Source: Camelus bactrianus
Taxonomy: Eukaryota; Chordata; Mammalia; Artiodactyla; Camelidae
NCBI RefSeq assembly: GCF_048773025.1
Contig: NC_133566.1
Location: 12,433,001-12,497,000 of the forward strand
DNA length: 64,000 nucleotides
Reading direction: 5' to 3'
Shown here: one piece after another, positions 1 through 12,500 of the stretch
Position numbering within the stretch: the first letter of the stretch is position 1
Layout: every line of letters starts with the position of its first letter
The notes under the pieces: model-generated
Database searches by the model: none
Seen by the model: the letters and a program-made list of their open reading frames with translations, nothing else
Told to the model about the DNA's origin: nothing
Position numbers and translations under genes: made by a program

Positions 1-569
1 CATGGGCTGCCCTCTACCCCTCATTTCTCCAAGCTCCTCCCACTTCCCCACCCTGGTCCAAGTGCATCCCAAGCTATTGTATGTGTTGCAGCCCCTCCAC
101 ACACACACACACCACAGGCCCCCACAGCCAGCACCATCTCTCACCACCACGGTGGCTGTGGGCTGAGCAGAAGCTCACCAAGCAGGCCTCAGGTGCTTTG
201 ATGGGAGCCAGGTCTGAAAAGGAAAATGCCTGGGTCCCGGCTGAGTGGTCACCAGACACCTGCCCTGCCGCCTGGGTCAGAAGCAGCCCTGGGGGAGACG
301 GCACAGCTCAGGTCCACGTGCTGAGTCCTGGCAGCGGGTGACGCTCGCTGCCCAGGCGCCTAAAGCCGCCCAGCCACGGCCGCGTGGCCCTGTCTGTCTC
401 AGGTTGAGGCCGGATCCCCATTTCCAGGGGGACAGACACCAAGCAGCTTGACTTTCTTGTGTGGAACCTCCTCTGGGGCCCGGGAAGGGCACCGGGACCC
501 TGATTCCTCACCTCCTAGGGGCCCAGTGTCCCCATGTCTCATACCCACCCCTCCTCAAAAGCACCCCTC

Positions 570-665
570 TGAGGTCAGACTACTTGTTCCCATCTTACAC
601 GTGAGGAAACTGAGGCACAAAAGGATAGAGTCACATGCTCGAGATCACACACCCTGTCAGATTCA
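570..665 (-). repeat. MIR SINE fragment
   Basis: Contains GTGAGGAAACTGAGGCAC followed by a degenerate GTCACA-type core, the reverse-complement signature of the MIR 3' half (CCTCAGTTTCCTCA). Old and diverged. Confidence 0.7.
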
Positions 666-2039
666 CGCCCCCTCCTACACTGAGCTCCCCACATCCATGG
701 CCAGAGGAGACCGTGTACCTGGAAAGGCACCTCTCACCTCCTACCCTAGGAATCTGCAAAAAAATGTGACTAAGGAGATAAAAAGAGGACAAGACCACGA
801 TGCCTTCCTCTCCTCCCTGAAGAGTCTGTCCAGGTCAGTGCACAGCCCTTCTCACGGAAAAGCTGAGACCGCCAAGTCCAGACAGTTGGGCAACATGATG
901 CAGCATCACTCAGGGTGCGGGGGGCGGGGGAGGCCTGTGGCTCCGAAGTGCTCAGGGAGGTGATTTCTATTAATAACTCCCTGACTCTGACAACAGTTCC
1001 GATGTGTGCGCTTTTCTCTCACACCACCAAGTAATGAACTCAATTCTGACACCACCTACTTGGAGGTAGTCAGGTGCCACAGGGGGAGGGCTCAGCCCCA
1101 CAGACAGCTCCCTGCCCCCATTTCAGATGCCAGCTGCAAGTCCAGGCTGTCATCGGTGCTTCTGACCCACCAGCTACAGATCAGGCTCCAACCGCCCCCT
1201 CCTTGGGTTCCATGAATTTGTGAGAAGAGCTCACAGAACTCAGAGATACATTTCACTTGCCAGATTACCGGTTTACTGTAAAAGGGAAGAGGCAGGTGGA
1301 AGAGAAGGGTGGGTTGAGGCTAGGAGCGCCCAGGACAGCAGAGGACAGCTTTTCACTGTGTCTGTTGGATACTGAGCTGCAGAGGATAAATTACACTCAA
1401 TACATGACTGCTCTGACAGTCTGTGTTCTCATAATAAAAATAACCATGAAAAACCTTCAGCCCTGGAGGTCTGGTAATTCACTGGAGAGGTTCAAAGGAC
1501 CAAGGATGAGCCAGTACAGAGATGAGACCAAAAATGGTCGCTTGCCTTCTGTTCCACAAGGATGAGGCCACCGGCCACCGCAGTCGCTGACCTTCAGCAC
1601 ACCCTGAACGGGGCTCAGGGCGGAGATCAGGAAACAGGCGCTCTGGGCTCAGGGAAAACTGACATATTAGAGGCAGCAAAGGCCTGCAGATAGTCTGGTA
1701 TTTTCTGGAGGAGATTTTATGAGCCCAGTTTCTTGCACTTCTCATACGTAGAAGAGCACTAAAATCATTCAGGGAGACACCTGCTCCTTGCAACGAGCAG
1801 CAACCTTCTGCCAAAATGCGTGCGTGACTGCACGTGCCCCCTTCACCAAAGTCTCATACACGCTGGCCTCCCCCAGCCCTCCTCGGAGCAGCTCCTCGGA
1901 GCTCCCTGAGACACTGTCTCCCAGGCTGTGGTCCTCAGTTTGCCCCAAATAAAACTTAACTCACAGCTCTCATCTTGTGCATTTTTTCAGTTGACAGACA
2001 TCTGGGGTTGGGGTGGTTCTCTCCCTTAACCCCTAGGCA

Positions 2040-2120
2040 CTGTTCTTTCCAAACTGGGGACAATGATCCCTGCCGCCTGGGGTTGTTATAAAGCTCGAGG
2101 AAGGAAAAGTACATGAAATG
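2040..2120 (+). repeat. MIR SINE fragment
   Basis: The stretch GACAATGATCCCTGCC then GGGTTGTTATAAAGCTCGAG resembles the MIR segment after the T-rich core (GATAATAATAGTACC...GGGTTGTTGTGAGGATTAAA). Confidence 0.55.
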
Positions 2121-2994
2121 TCACCAGTGTGACTGGTCCAAGGTTTATGCTTAGAAACTTCCATGTGCCTCCCTCCACCTCTCTCTCACCCACTGCGTAC
2201 CTAGGGGACGGACTACAGTGGCAGCAAGAACTCAAACCAAGACATCACTAGAGGAAGGAGAGAAAACTGGAGAAAAATAAAGTGGGGGGAGGGGGTGAAG
2301 GGACAGTATGGAGGAGAAGTTAGGAGCAGAGGCACCGGGAGCCAGGCCGCCTGGGCTCAACTCTCAGCCCTGGCCTTCTGGACCTCTCAGAGGAGCTGGA
2401 GGAGGGGAGATGTTCGGAGGGAGACGGGAGGTGATAGAGACCTTGGTGCCATTGCCTTGTTCCTTATTCAGCAAACTGATGCAGGAAAATCAGGGAGGAA
2501 TACAAATATAAGAACCAATTGCCTACAATAAATGAAGCTGTGCCAGATTTAAAACCAACTGCCTGTTGAAAGGGAGCCAACCAGAACGCATGTCCATAAG
2601 TTGGTTTGATACAGGACAATAGCCTGCATGCATGAACTGCTCACTGCATCTGAGCACGCACTGTACTAAAGGCTTGACCCCAGGAGCTAAGTAACAGCCT
2701 CCTCCCAGTCTTCCAGGAGCAAAGCACAGAGACCACCAGCATCTTTCCTGGAGCCACAGTGAACTCAGCCAAACAAGGCAACTCTGTTTTGGAGAAAAAG
2801 CCCTGGATTCACTTTTAATTAGACATGAGTTCAGTCTCTTTATTGATAATATACGGGTTCTCCCCTGTCCTGCCCAGCGCCGTGAGCTGAAAATTCAAAT
2901 GGCAAAAAATAAAAGACAAGAGGTTGGGAAGAGACAGACCTGTGCACCCACGTCCAGCCCATCATGGCCAGCGGGATGCCCTGTTCAATTTATT

Positions 2995-3095
2995 TCACTT
3001 CCCTTGCTGATTTGCTTCATCTGTGAGATGTGGTTATGAATTCATGCCTCACGGTAAAATCTAAGGATTTAATAAAATAGTCAAGGTAAAAGTGA
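2995..3095 (+). repeat. Possible MIR-like fragment
   Basis: CTTCATCTGTGAGATGTGGT followed by GCCTCACGGTAAAATCTAAG and TTTAATAAAAT is reminiscent of the MIR core, but heavily diverged. Confidence 0.35.
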
Positions 3096-4979
3096 CCCCA
3101 TGCAGGTCCTGGCTATGGTGGCTGCATCCTTTTTCCTGCTGTGATGTTGCCACGAGATTCAACTGGGGGTGCTCGTAATTATTTTAAAGCTATAAAAGTT
3201 TTGCCTCTGGTCCCTTCCCTCACCACCAAGGAAGTTTTCATGATTAGAGTCATACCCCAAAATATTCAGCAAGAGGGAGAAATAAGTGGACAACAGCCCT
3301 GGGGGATCGTGTCCATCACTCTTTCGGCAGTTCTAGAACATTTCCTCTTTAGCGAGAGGCAGCCCTTTCGTGGATAAGGATCTGCAGAGTTGTCACATGT
3401 AACCCACAAATCACAGGTCTCTCTCTAGATGACTCAGACTTTCTGCTGAAAAAGCACGCTTGTGACTGCCCCCGGCAAGGCTCCCTCCTCAATGAGAGGG
3501 TGAGTTCAAGGCCCTTGGCTCAAAATACAACTGGACTGCATTAAATACCAGTTGCTCTCAAACTGCCTTCTAAATCCGGCCCCGAGCTTCTCCGGTTTCA
3601 CGCAGGGACACAGAAGCGCCCCAGCGCACACTTAATATCACTGTGCTGTGGGTGACCACAGAGTGACCCGGGGTGACGTGTGGGCAGCTCCCCCCGGAGC
3701 CAACACAACAGCAGCTTCGCCTCGTGGGGGCCACGGCCGTGCCCTCATCAGACACTCTGGTCAGCCAAAAATGGTCATTTTATTTTCAAATGATCATGAA
3801 AAAAAAAAAGTCCAAGTGGAAACAATTAAACTTGGGGAAAGGCAAACAGATGTTGTTAACAAAGAAACTCCAACCAGAAACCAAACTGTGACGGGCTCTC
3901 GATGTAAAATCTAGAGACAATTCAGGCTGAAGTCAGAGTTTCAAGTTGAGGGCCGGCACCAGAGGGGCAGCAGAGGCAAATGCTTTCACCGGCAATTGAT
4001 AAAGACGAAGTCTCGGCGAGAACTTCTGCAGGTTGTCTCAAGAAATAGTGTGTTTGGTGGAAATTAAATAACATGGCATTTAGAAAGTCATTTCTAAGCC
4101 TCTCTAATGATTTAGGAAGGGAAGGTGGGATCACTGCCTCACAATGGCCTTGATGTTATCACAGAAAAGCACCTTCAAGAGCATTGCTATCAGAGGGTTG
4201 CAGTAAGCAGGGACCCCAAAAAATGTAGATGGGAGTGAAAGGAGATTGTCCCCAGAGATGTACAGTGAGACGGAAGCATCTCAGAGGGGCCCCCTTGGGA
4301 GATGGGATCGGTTCCCAGCCAAGGACACTTACTCCATTGTAACAAAACCGAAAAACACTGACAGCATCTAAAGAAAGAATGCATGGCAGCAAGGAGACCT
4401 CGGAGGTGACCCAGCCCAGTCTGAGGAGAGGGGTGCAGCCCTTGCTCTGGACGTATCATTGTTTTACACCAGAATATGTCAGCTTCTCACCGCCTACAGG
4501 TAATGAACGTCAGCCCTTGTCGGAAGTACTCGTTAAAACTACAGATTCCCAGGCTCCGTCCCCGGGGACCGTGGGTCGGGAGCTCTGGGACAGGGTTTGG
4601 GCATCCGAAGTCTCGTCAAGCCCACCTGGGTGATTCTGAGGCACATGGCTTGAGGGCCACACGCTGAGGAATGAGATGTCTGGATCAAATGGCCATCCGG
4701 AGTCCAGGCTCCCCTGACAACTTGCAGACAGTGTGGCTTTTTGTGATGCTGGACCAGCAGGAAAGAATGTGCAGGCCTGATGAGTGCAGCATCTTGCCCA
4801 ACAGTTAGAGTTTCTCATTATGAATAAATAAATGGCTTACTGACTCCAAGTGTGGGTCTCCTTCGCTTAGCGAATCCACTTGGGTTATCTTGGTTTAACT
4901 GGTCAAGACCCTTTTCCCCACCTGACCCCTGGACCATCTATTTTCACATGAAGTCCTCACGATAAAATATCATGTGCCA

Positions 4980-5120
4980 GATGAATTAAATAAATTTTAT
5001 TTAAGAGTGAAATAATAATTTAGTTATTACTCTAATTCTTAAGTTATTATTTAAGACTTAAATTCTAAATAATTTATTTAAGAAATGAATAAAATTTAAA
5101 TAATTTTTATGTAAGAAGAG
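4980..5120. repeat. AT-rich low-complexity tract
   Basis: Almost pure A/T with repeated words such as TTTATTTAAG and AATAATTTA in both orientations, so the strand can fold on itself. No gene content. Confidence 0.7.
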
Positions 5121-5289
5121 AAATAGCTGTGAGTTCCTCGGGGAGGCACACTCTCTGGAAGCAAAACAGAAAACCCAGAGGCAATAAAAGAGTTAGTAGG
5201 CTTGACTACATAAACATTTAAAACTTTTATAAGATAGAAGATAACATGATTTCAAAAAAATTAAGTGACAGAATAGGAGAAAGTATTTG

Positions 5290-5385
5290 CTTTTTATTTT
5301 TATTTTTTTATTTTAATAGAGGGACTGGGGATTGAACCCAGGACCTCCTGCTCTACCACTGAACTCTTACCCCTCCTCCTGAAAA
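5290..5385 (-). repeat. Camelid tRNA-derived SINE (Vic-1 type), internally shortened
   Basis: Reverse orientation: T-rich tail, then GGGACTGGGGATTGAACCCA with the tRNA B-box (GGTTCAATCC on minus) and the A-box side (CAGTGGTAGAGC on minus). The segment between the two boxes that the other two copies carry is missing. Possible target duplication AGTATTTGCTTT / AATATTTCCTTT. Confidence 0.85.
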
Positions 5386-5869
5386 TATTTCCTTTTAATG
5401 CAACATTCAAAAGTTTAAATTGTAGATAATTTAATGTGTTCCTATAAGTTAATTAAAAAAGAAAAAAAACAGCAAGTGGTCTCAATGAAAAATGACCAAG
5501 AAGCAATATTTGCATAGAATACTTGGAACATACTTAGAAAAAGATCATCCGTTGTTTGTATAAAATTCAAATTTAACGGGTTTGCTGTATTTTTTTTTTT
5601 TTTTGAAAGTCTGGCAACCCTGAAAAGGCATGAACTTCCGATTTACAGCATAAGAAACACTAATCGTCCACAATTGTTGAAAAGGTGCTTAATATCATCG
5701 TGCAAATGACAACAAACATGTGTAATCCTTTTCTGCTCATCAGAAAGGAAAACATTAAGAAAGCAATGTCCCTTGTTGACAATAATACAAGGAACTATGC
5801 ACTGTGTAAGGAAAGTAAGCCCACAAGATTTCCGAAAAATCATGGCAGCTGTGTATGTAAAAAGTAAAA

Positions 5870-6270
5870 TTAAGATTCAGTATTTTATTTGGTACAACTG
5901 GGCTGGTTCTGAATGACCTACCTGCAAGTTCCCCTCCCCAATCTGACCCCACAGTAAGGTCCCCCAGCTAAATAACTCTCCTTTTTTATCAAGGGACCAG
6001 GCACAGTATTTGCATGTCCCTGAGTGTTGGGGACCAGTCCCCTGCCAGCCAATGGGATTATTCAAAATAAGTCAATCACATCATCCCGTAGGAGCCAGGA
6101 GGTACCCTATCCTTTCACTCCTTCCTCCTGCTCTGTTCTGGAGTACAGCACCCACGTGGCCCTGCCAGGTGGGCGGGGTCCTCCTCTACAAGGGCTGTGA
6201 GTATAAGTGACTAACAATACACTGTTACTCATGTTCTCTGTTTAGTGTCAGTGTCACTGCATAACTCTTG
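5870..6270. repeat. Possible old solo-LTR-like fragment, family not assignable
   Basis: A block with a CCAATGGGA box, a GGGCGGGG box and a downstream tract that reads like the end of a retroviral LTR. I could not name a family. If it is one, it is an isolated, degraded fossil without internal genes. Confidence 0.25.
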
Positions 6271-6294
6271 CGTGTGAATCCCACCATCAGCTGA

Positions 6295-6640
6295 ATGAAC
6301 AGGAGCTGTATAATAGACTTGCCATGTGACCCAGGAATCCCGCTCCTGGGCGTATATCCAGAAGGAACCCTAATTCAAAAAGACACCTGCATCCCAATGT
6401 TCATAGAAGCACTATCTACAATAGCCAAGACATGGAAACAGCCTAAATGTCCATCAACAGATGACTGGATAAAGAAGCTGTGGTATATGTATACAATGGA
6501 ATACTATTCAGCCATAAAAACTGACAACATAACGCCATTTGCAGCAACATGGATGTTGCTGGAGAATGTCATTGTAAGTGAAGTAAGCCAGAAAGAGAAA
6601 GAAAAATACCATATGAGATCACTCATATATGGAATCTAAA

Positions 6641-6676
<36 letters not shown>

Positions 6677-6968
6677 CATAAATGCAAAACAGAAACAAAC
6701 TCATAGACATAGAATTCAAACTTGTGGTTGCCAGGGGGATGAGGGTGGGAAGGGGCAGACTGGGATTTCAAAATGTAGAATAGATAAACAAGATTGTACT
6801 GTGTAGCACAGGGAAGTATATACAGGATCTTGTGGTGGCTCACAGCAAAAGAGAATGTGACAACGAATGTATGTATGTTCATGTATAACTGAAAAATTGT
6901 GCTCTACACTGGAATTTGACACAACATTGTAAAATGACTATAATGCAATAAAAAATGTTTAAAAAAAA
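6295..6968 (+). mobile_element. LINE L1, 5'-truncated (ORF2 C-terminus and 3' UTR)
   Basis: The text AATCCCGCTCCTGGGCGTAT through ATGGAATACTATTCAGCCAT is the L1 ORF2 C-terminal region. A 114-codon frame (6295-6639) keeps [20 protein letters not shown] and EYYSAIKTDN and ends at GI-stop. An AC microsatellite (about 6642-6672) has grown at the ORF2/3' UTR junction. The 3' UTR ends GACTATAATGCAATAAAAAA then an A tail near 6968. Family: artiodactyl-type L1. Confidence 0.9.
6642..6672. repeat. (CA)n microsatellite inside L1
   Basis: About 15 CA units directly after the L1 ORF2 stop. Confidence 0.95.
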
Positions 6969-7246
6969 GTATCACAACAGATCAACTGAAGTAACATGTA
7001 AGAATATAGCAATCTCTTTTAAGCCACACATTTGAAAGAATGGCAAAAATATAAAACAATGTTGCTCTTTTCACTAATCTTTTGCTTTGAAAAATACATT
7101 TTCATAAATTATGCTGTTTATGTTAACATGTAATGGGTTTAAGTATATTAACATTTTTTAAATTTCTTTTTTAATTTCTAATATGGTAAATATCAGTAGG
7201 TATAATCTACATTAATAAAAATTCCTTATGATTTTCAAAAAAAAAA

Positions 7247-7590
7247 AAGGAAAGAACATAAATACAAAACAGAAACAGACTCATAGACGTAGACTACAAA
7301 CTTGTACTTGCCAAAGGGGAGGGGAGTGGGAAGGGATAGACTGGGACTTCAAAATTTGTAGTAACTGACAGGCATATGTAGAATAGATAAACCAGATTAT
7401 ACTGTAGAGCACAGGGAAATATATATACGATCTTGTAGTAACTCACAGCGAAAAAAAAATGTGACAATGAATATATGTATGTTCATGTATAACTGAAAAA
7501 TTGTGGTCTACGGTGGAATTTGACACAACGTTGTAGAATGACTATAACTCAATAAAAAAAGTTTTAACATAATAAATAAATAAATAAGTA
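7247..7590 (+). mobile_element. LINE L1 3' UTR end, second copy
   Basis: Repeats the 3' UTR of the L1 at 6680-6968 in the same orientation (AACAGAAACAGACTCATAGA ... GACTATAACTCAATAAAAAA), including TATGTTCATGTATAACTGAA, with scattered substitutions and a small insertion. Followed by a TAAA/TAAG-rich tail to about 7630. Confidence 0.88.
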
Positions 7591-7639
7591 AGTAAGTAAA
7601 CAACAAAAAATAAAAAATAAAAAAATAAAACAGCAGCCT

Positions 7640-7830
7640 CTCTCCAGTGTTTAAGGGTGCCCACTTTTTAACCCAGAAATCTCACTTCCAAGAATCTATC
7701 CGATAAAAATACTCACACATGCAAAAACAGACGTATGCCGAACCAAGAATACTCATTGCAACATTGTTTTTTTAAAATAAAAAATCGGCAACGACCTAAA
7801 TATCCACCCACCATGAAATGGTGCAATAAA
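7640..7830 (+). mobile_element. Older L1 fragment (ORF2 C-terminal region)
   Basis: CCCAGAAATCTCACTTCCAA, AAACAGACGTATGCCGAACC, CATTGCAACATTGTTTT and CGACCTAAATATCCACCC follow the order of the L1 ORF2 3' region in an older, diverged form. Confidence 0.7.
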
Positions 7831-8816
7831 TCACCATAAACCTAACCTACGGAGTCCTCCGTAGCAGTGGAAGTGTTCCAAGGTGTTACATCTAAGCCGC
7901 ACACGTGATGTAAGCCCACCCCGTTTACGTAGAAGCTGATACGTCCGCATCCGGGTATGTAAATATATGGGTCCAGGATGCAGACCCGGCAGCCTCTCGC
8001 GTGGAGGGTGAGGAAAGTGTCAGAGGCTTCCGTGTTTTATGCTGTATGATTCTGTACTGTTTGAGTCTTTTATACTGAGAAGGCATTCTAGTATTACTTA
8101 ACATGATGTGATATAAAGGTAAAAATGAGAAGTATATCAAAGCATATATAATATCGCATAGAATAACCCCCGGGGAAGCCTTGAAGTCATACAATGAAAC
8201 CCAGCAACGCAACAGCCAGCCTGGAAGAGTCCAGCACCTCCAGACAAAGACACCTTCTGGGCCTTAATGCTGTGCACAGATCTGGCCTGGAAATCCTTCT
8301 CTGCTTCTCTCGGGAAGGACAGCCAAGCCACAGTGCCCCCCATCACACTCTCCATGTGAGTCGTGCACCTGAGACCAGTGCAGGAGCCCACGCATTTTTG
8401 CATATCCTCCGTCATCTCTCTCCCTAAGCCTCTTTTAACTGCACCATCTAAAGCAGCATTAAAAGTTAAAAAAAAAAAAAAAGTATATAAGGGAATGAGG
8501 ATGAGGTCTGGTGACTGAGGAAATAAAAACACTGCTTGTCGTAGTGTGAGAATGCAGAAGAGCCTCGAGGAACGGTTTCTGCGGGCTGAGTGCAAAACCG
8601 TGTTAACGAGAGAAACACACGTTCTCGCTCCTTTTTCTCTCCTTGAAGAAGTTGGCGGATGGCACACGGTGCTGAGCGATCGTGGGCACCGCGCAGACCC
8701 AGAGAGGAGGACCACGCGGCCCTGGCCAGCTCCGTCCCGCTGGGCCCCGGCCCCACTCCCCAGTTCCCGGGGCCCCCCACGGCCCCCCGCGACCGCAGCC
8801 CCGGGCGCGGCCTCAC
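7831..8816. other. SLC9A4 intron 2, part next to exon 2
   Basis: No exon, RNA gene or named repeat recognised apart from a short A run at about 8469-8482. GC and CpG content climb sharply from about 8650 toward exon 2. Confidence 0.6.
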
Positions 8817-9500
8817 CACACTGATGCCGTCGTTGAGCAGGGCCTCCCCGAAGATCATCATGTACAGCGGCTCGTTCACGCGCGCCTCCTCCAGCACGGC
8901 CAGCACGGCCACCGGGTCCACGGCCGAGACCAGGCTCCCGAACAGCAGGCTCTGCAGCAAAGTGACGTCGCCCAGGCCGAAGGCCGGCACCCGGCAGACC
9001 AGGTGCAGCGACAGGCCGACGCCGAAGGCGCTGATCAGGGCCCCCAGCCCCGACCACCACAGGACGGAGCCGACGTTCTCGAAGAAGGGCCGCGTGGGCA
9101 TGAAGTAGCCGCCCTCCAGGACGATGGGCGGCAGCAGGTACAGGAAGTAGATGCTCGAGTCCATGACTGGCGGCGACTTGTGGTCGGTGCCGAAGATGAT
9201 GGCGCCCACCAGCGCCCCCACCGCGATGAGCAGGCAGCTCTCGGGCACGAGGCTGGGCAGCCTGGGGTGCAGGTGGAAGCCTGCGGAGAGCACGAGCCGC
9301 GGTTACAGGTGGGCGGGGAGCACGCCCTTCCCAGCCCCCGCGGCCTCCCGTACTGGGGGCCAGGGCCCTTCCCAGACTCAGCGTCTTCCTGTACCAGGGG
9401 CCGCAGGAGTGCCGGGCGCTGGACAAGGTCAGGTGCTTCACCTTCCCTGTGCGAGGTCCGGAATCGGCCTCAGTCTCCCGCACCCTCTGCTCCCTCCTTC
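8650..9500. promoter_or_regulatory. CpG-dense block over SLC9A4 exon 2
   Basis: CpG dinucleotides are very frequent (for example GCGCGCCTCC, CACGGCCACC, CGACGCCGAAGGCG) while flanks are CpG-poor. It meets the look of an intragenic CpG island but is centred on a coding exon, not on the apparent 5' end of the gene. Confidence 0.6.
8817..9280 (-). CDS. SLC9A4: SLC9A4 coding exon 2 (ion-transport core)
   Basis: Acceptor is minus CTCTCCGCAG|GCTTCC and donor is GTG|GTGAGG. The exon encodes residues 86-240: several membrane helices including [12 protein letters not shown] and the DPVAV and FGEALLNDG motifs. Base composition is very GC- and CpG-rich, quite unlike exon 1 and the flanking introns. Relative to human NHE4 (from memory) substitutions favour GC-rich codons, for example [16 protein letters not shown]. 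The exon ends in phase 0 after GIS-V, which fits a next exon starting V-L-Y-N. Confidence 0.96.
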
Positions 9501-12500
9501 CTCCTTTCCCCATCCCAAGGGGCATGAGAGAGTGGAACACTTCTCTCTCTCTCTTTTTTTTTTTAAATTAAACTATACATTGTAATTGACTGTACTTCAA
9601 TAAAAATTTTTAAACTAAAAACGTATATAGTTGGTTTACAATGTGGTGTTAATTTCTGGTGTACAGCATAGTGATTCATATATATATATTTTTTCCTTTT
9701 CATATTCTTTTTCATTATAGGCTATAACAAGATACTGAGTATAGTTTCCTGTGCTGTACAGTAGGTCCTTGTTGTTCATCTATTTTATATATAGTAGTTT
9801 GTATCTGCAAATCCCAAGCTCCCAATTTATCCCTCTCCACCCCCTTTCTCCTTGGTAATCATTAAGTTTGTTCGCTGTCTATGAGTCTGTCTCTGTTTTG
9901 TAAATAAGTTCATTTGTGTTATTTTTTTAGATTCCACATACAAGTGCTATCACATGGTATTTTTCTTTCTCTTTCTGGCTTACTTCACTTAGAATGATGA
10001 TCTCCAGGTCCATCCACGTTGCTGCAAATGGCATTTTATTATTTTTTATGGCTGACTAGTATTCCATTATATAAATATACCACAACTTCTTTATCCAGTC
10101 ATCTGTCAATGGGCATGTAGGTTGTTTCCATGTCTTGGCTATTGTAAATAGTGCTGCTGTGAACATTGGGTGGGTGGAGTCTTTTCAAATTAGAGTGCCC
10201 CCTGGATACATGCCCAGGAGTGGGATTGGGTCATATGGTAAGTCTATTTTCAGTTTTTTTAAGGAATCTCCATACTGTTTTCCATAGTGGCTGCACCAAA
10301 CCACCATTTGAGTGTCGAATGCTCCTGCTCTCATGCAGAACCCACTTTTGAAGCTTCTGCAGAGTCGATCCCAGCCACCTACACCCCAGCTTGTTCCAAG
10401 CTTGCCTGACCTCACTGCCTTATTCACCAAACAAATACATAAATAGGAAAAGTCTTCATTTTTCTCCTTTATTAAACAATGACACTGCCACCCAGTCAAC
10501 CACTTATGAGGAAATCAAGTCACGTTCTCAGGACTCCCCCTTCATCACCTTTGCCCCTTCATGCTATCAGCAACCCATTGCATCAGTTAGCCTCCCATCA
10601 ACTGCCCGGAAAGCCTGCCTCCTCCTCTCCACTCCCAGCCACTGCTTTTACTGAGTGCTTCCTCATTTCTCCTCCTGCTTCCTGCATTGTCCTCCCTATC
10701 TCCCAGCTCCCTCCTACCTCCCAGTCCATCCCATGCTGCCCATGCTGCCAGAGGACTCTTCTGCAACCCCTGCATCTGACAGTCTCGTTCCCCACCTAAG
10801 ACTCTGAAGGCTCCCAGCATCTTACAGAATTTAAACCAAGATTATTTGTGAAGCATCCCTGTGCCAAGACCAACCCACTGAAAGCTCTGTGAGGTGTCGG
10901 ACTGAACATTTTCTACAACTCCAACTGTTGGCCAAATTTTAAGAAAGAAGACATTAACAAATAAGGAGATAAAATATAATGTTTCCGTATACAATGAAAT
11001 GCGTATTGAATATATTAAGGAACATGACAAGGGATCCAGGCACAGCAGACCCCCTGAGGGGTTTCCCTGAGTCCAGATCCCACACACCCTGCACTGTCTT
11101 CTTACGTCTTACATCACAGCCAACCTCATGCCTTTTCACCCTGAAGGCCTCCTTTTTCATCTCTAGATACCGTTGTTGCTGCCTGGGTCGTCCTTTTGTT
11201 CAACCTGTTTGGTGGTACTCAGTCCTTGAGGTTGAGCTTTTCCCCACCTCTTCCCAAGGGAATAATGTATCCTCCTCTGAATTATTAGAACACTTCCTCT
11301 GTGCCTAACAACAGTGGTCCCTTTCTACCATTTGTAGTCTGCGACTTTTCTTCCCTACGAATCTCTAATCTCCTCAAACTCAGGCAGAATAGCACATATC
11401 TTTACATCTCCCCAAGGATGATGAAGGCATCTTGTCCATAAGCTTGTCTACTTGCCGAAAGAATCTAAAAGTATATAAATGAATGAATGAACAGGTCTGA
11501 TGTTCATCAGAGAAGCTGTTGCATGAGAAGGAGATGCCAAACAGGTTGGTGGAGGACGGCTGGGCCTTCCACAGTCGGACAACAGAGGTGAAGATGTCTT
11601 AGGTGGGGAGACCTCCAGGAGAAAGAGGGGAGAGCCAAGAATGGCCCAGCAAGATATTTCTGACATTCGCTAAGTTGCCCATTTGGCTGGAGTAAATTTG
11701 AACTGGGAAGAGTATTGGGAGAAGAGTTGCAAGATGCTTTTCAGCCAAACCATGGAGTGCCTGAAAGTCAAGGTTAAAGTCTAGTCTAGTCTATTGTCTT
11801 GGGGGGCCATTGAATGTCTCCTTAGGAACTTTTAGGTTCAGCCATCCAAAGAGCACGTGGGTTTCCCTGACCAGAGCTTTGAACTTCCCCACCCCCGGGC
11901 TAATACAATAGTGTAACTGGTACCAAGAAATGTTGTTCCAAACCGCATGCCCAGCCCAATGGCTTCACAACCAGCTTTAGGCTTCCTTCTGGAGTCCTGC
12001 GCTCCCCTCCTCCTGAGGACAACTTCCTCCTCCTCCTCTTCTTCCTCTTCCTCTTCCTTCAGCTAGTGCTGATTTTAACATTTAACTTTTTGAATATGTA
12101 AAGTAGGCGAAGAGCCCAGAGTGTGATTTTCTCAGGCCCCGCGTCTCCCTGGTCTGGTCCTGCTTCCAGGAACCGAGCTTCCTGAAATGAATCCAGCGTC
12201 ACCTGCCTTAGGCTGAGTGGCGCTGACGCCCGGGTAGCAGGAAGAGCCTTCAACCTGTAAGCCGGGCCCTTGAAGGGAAGCACGATGTGAATTTCACATT
12301 TCACAATTCCTCCGCTCCCCGTTCAGGAGGGACAGCAGAGTTAGTCACTTTGAGATTTCACAGTTCTAGCGCCTGGAACTTAAATGGCCACGAATAACAA
12401 AGTCCTGCGTGAAACTCAAAGATGGCCCTACAGTTCCGTTCTGCCCAAAGATTCAAGAATCGTCTTTCTATGATGTTCTCAGAGTGGGAACTGAACTGCA

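Larger units (their letters stand above)
1..5280. other. Presumed SLC9A4 intron 2 (left part), no exon seen
   Basis: No stretch here encodes recognisable NHE4 sequence after residue 240 on the minus strand. It holds MIR-like pieces (about 570-665, 2040-2120, 2995-3095), a short CA run at about 101-113, a stretch at about 1040-1330 that reads like an old interspersed repeat I cannot name, and an AT-rich tract at 4980-5120. The rest is unassigned. Confidence 0.6.

Noticed and set aside
6295-6639. 114-codon frame that could be read as a host protein
   Set aside because: It is the C-terminal end of L1 ORF2 ([20 protein letters not shown]), not a host gene.
8682-9527. 281-codon plus-strand frame over SLC9A4 exon 2
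   Set aside because: It is the antisense shadow of a GC-rich coding exon, where stop codons are rare on all frames. No family resemblance.
8137-9540. 467-codon minus-strand frame
   Set aside because: It overlaps exon 2 in a different frame from the NHE4 text and runs through intron on both sides. The frame with DPVAV and FGEALLNDG is the real one.
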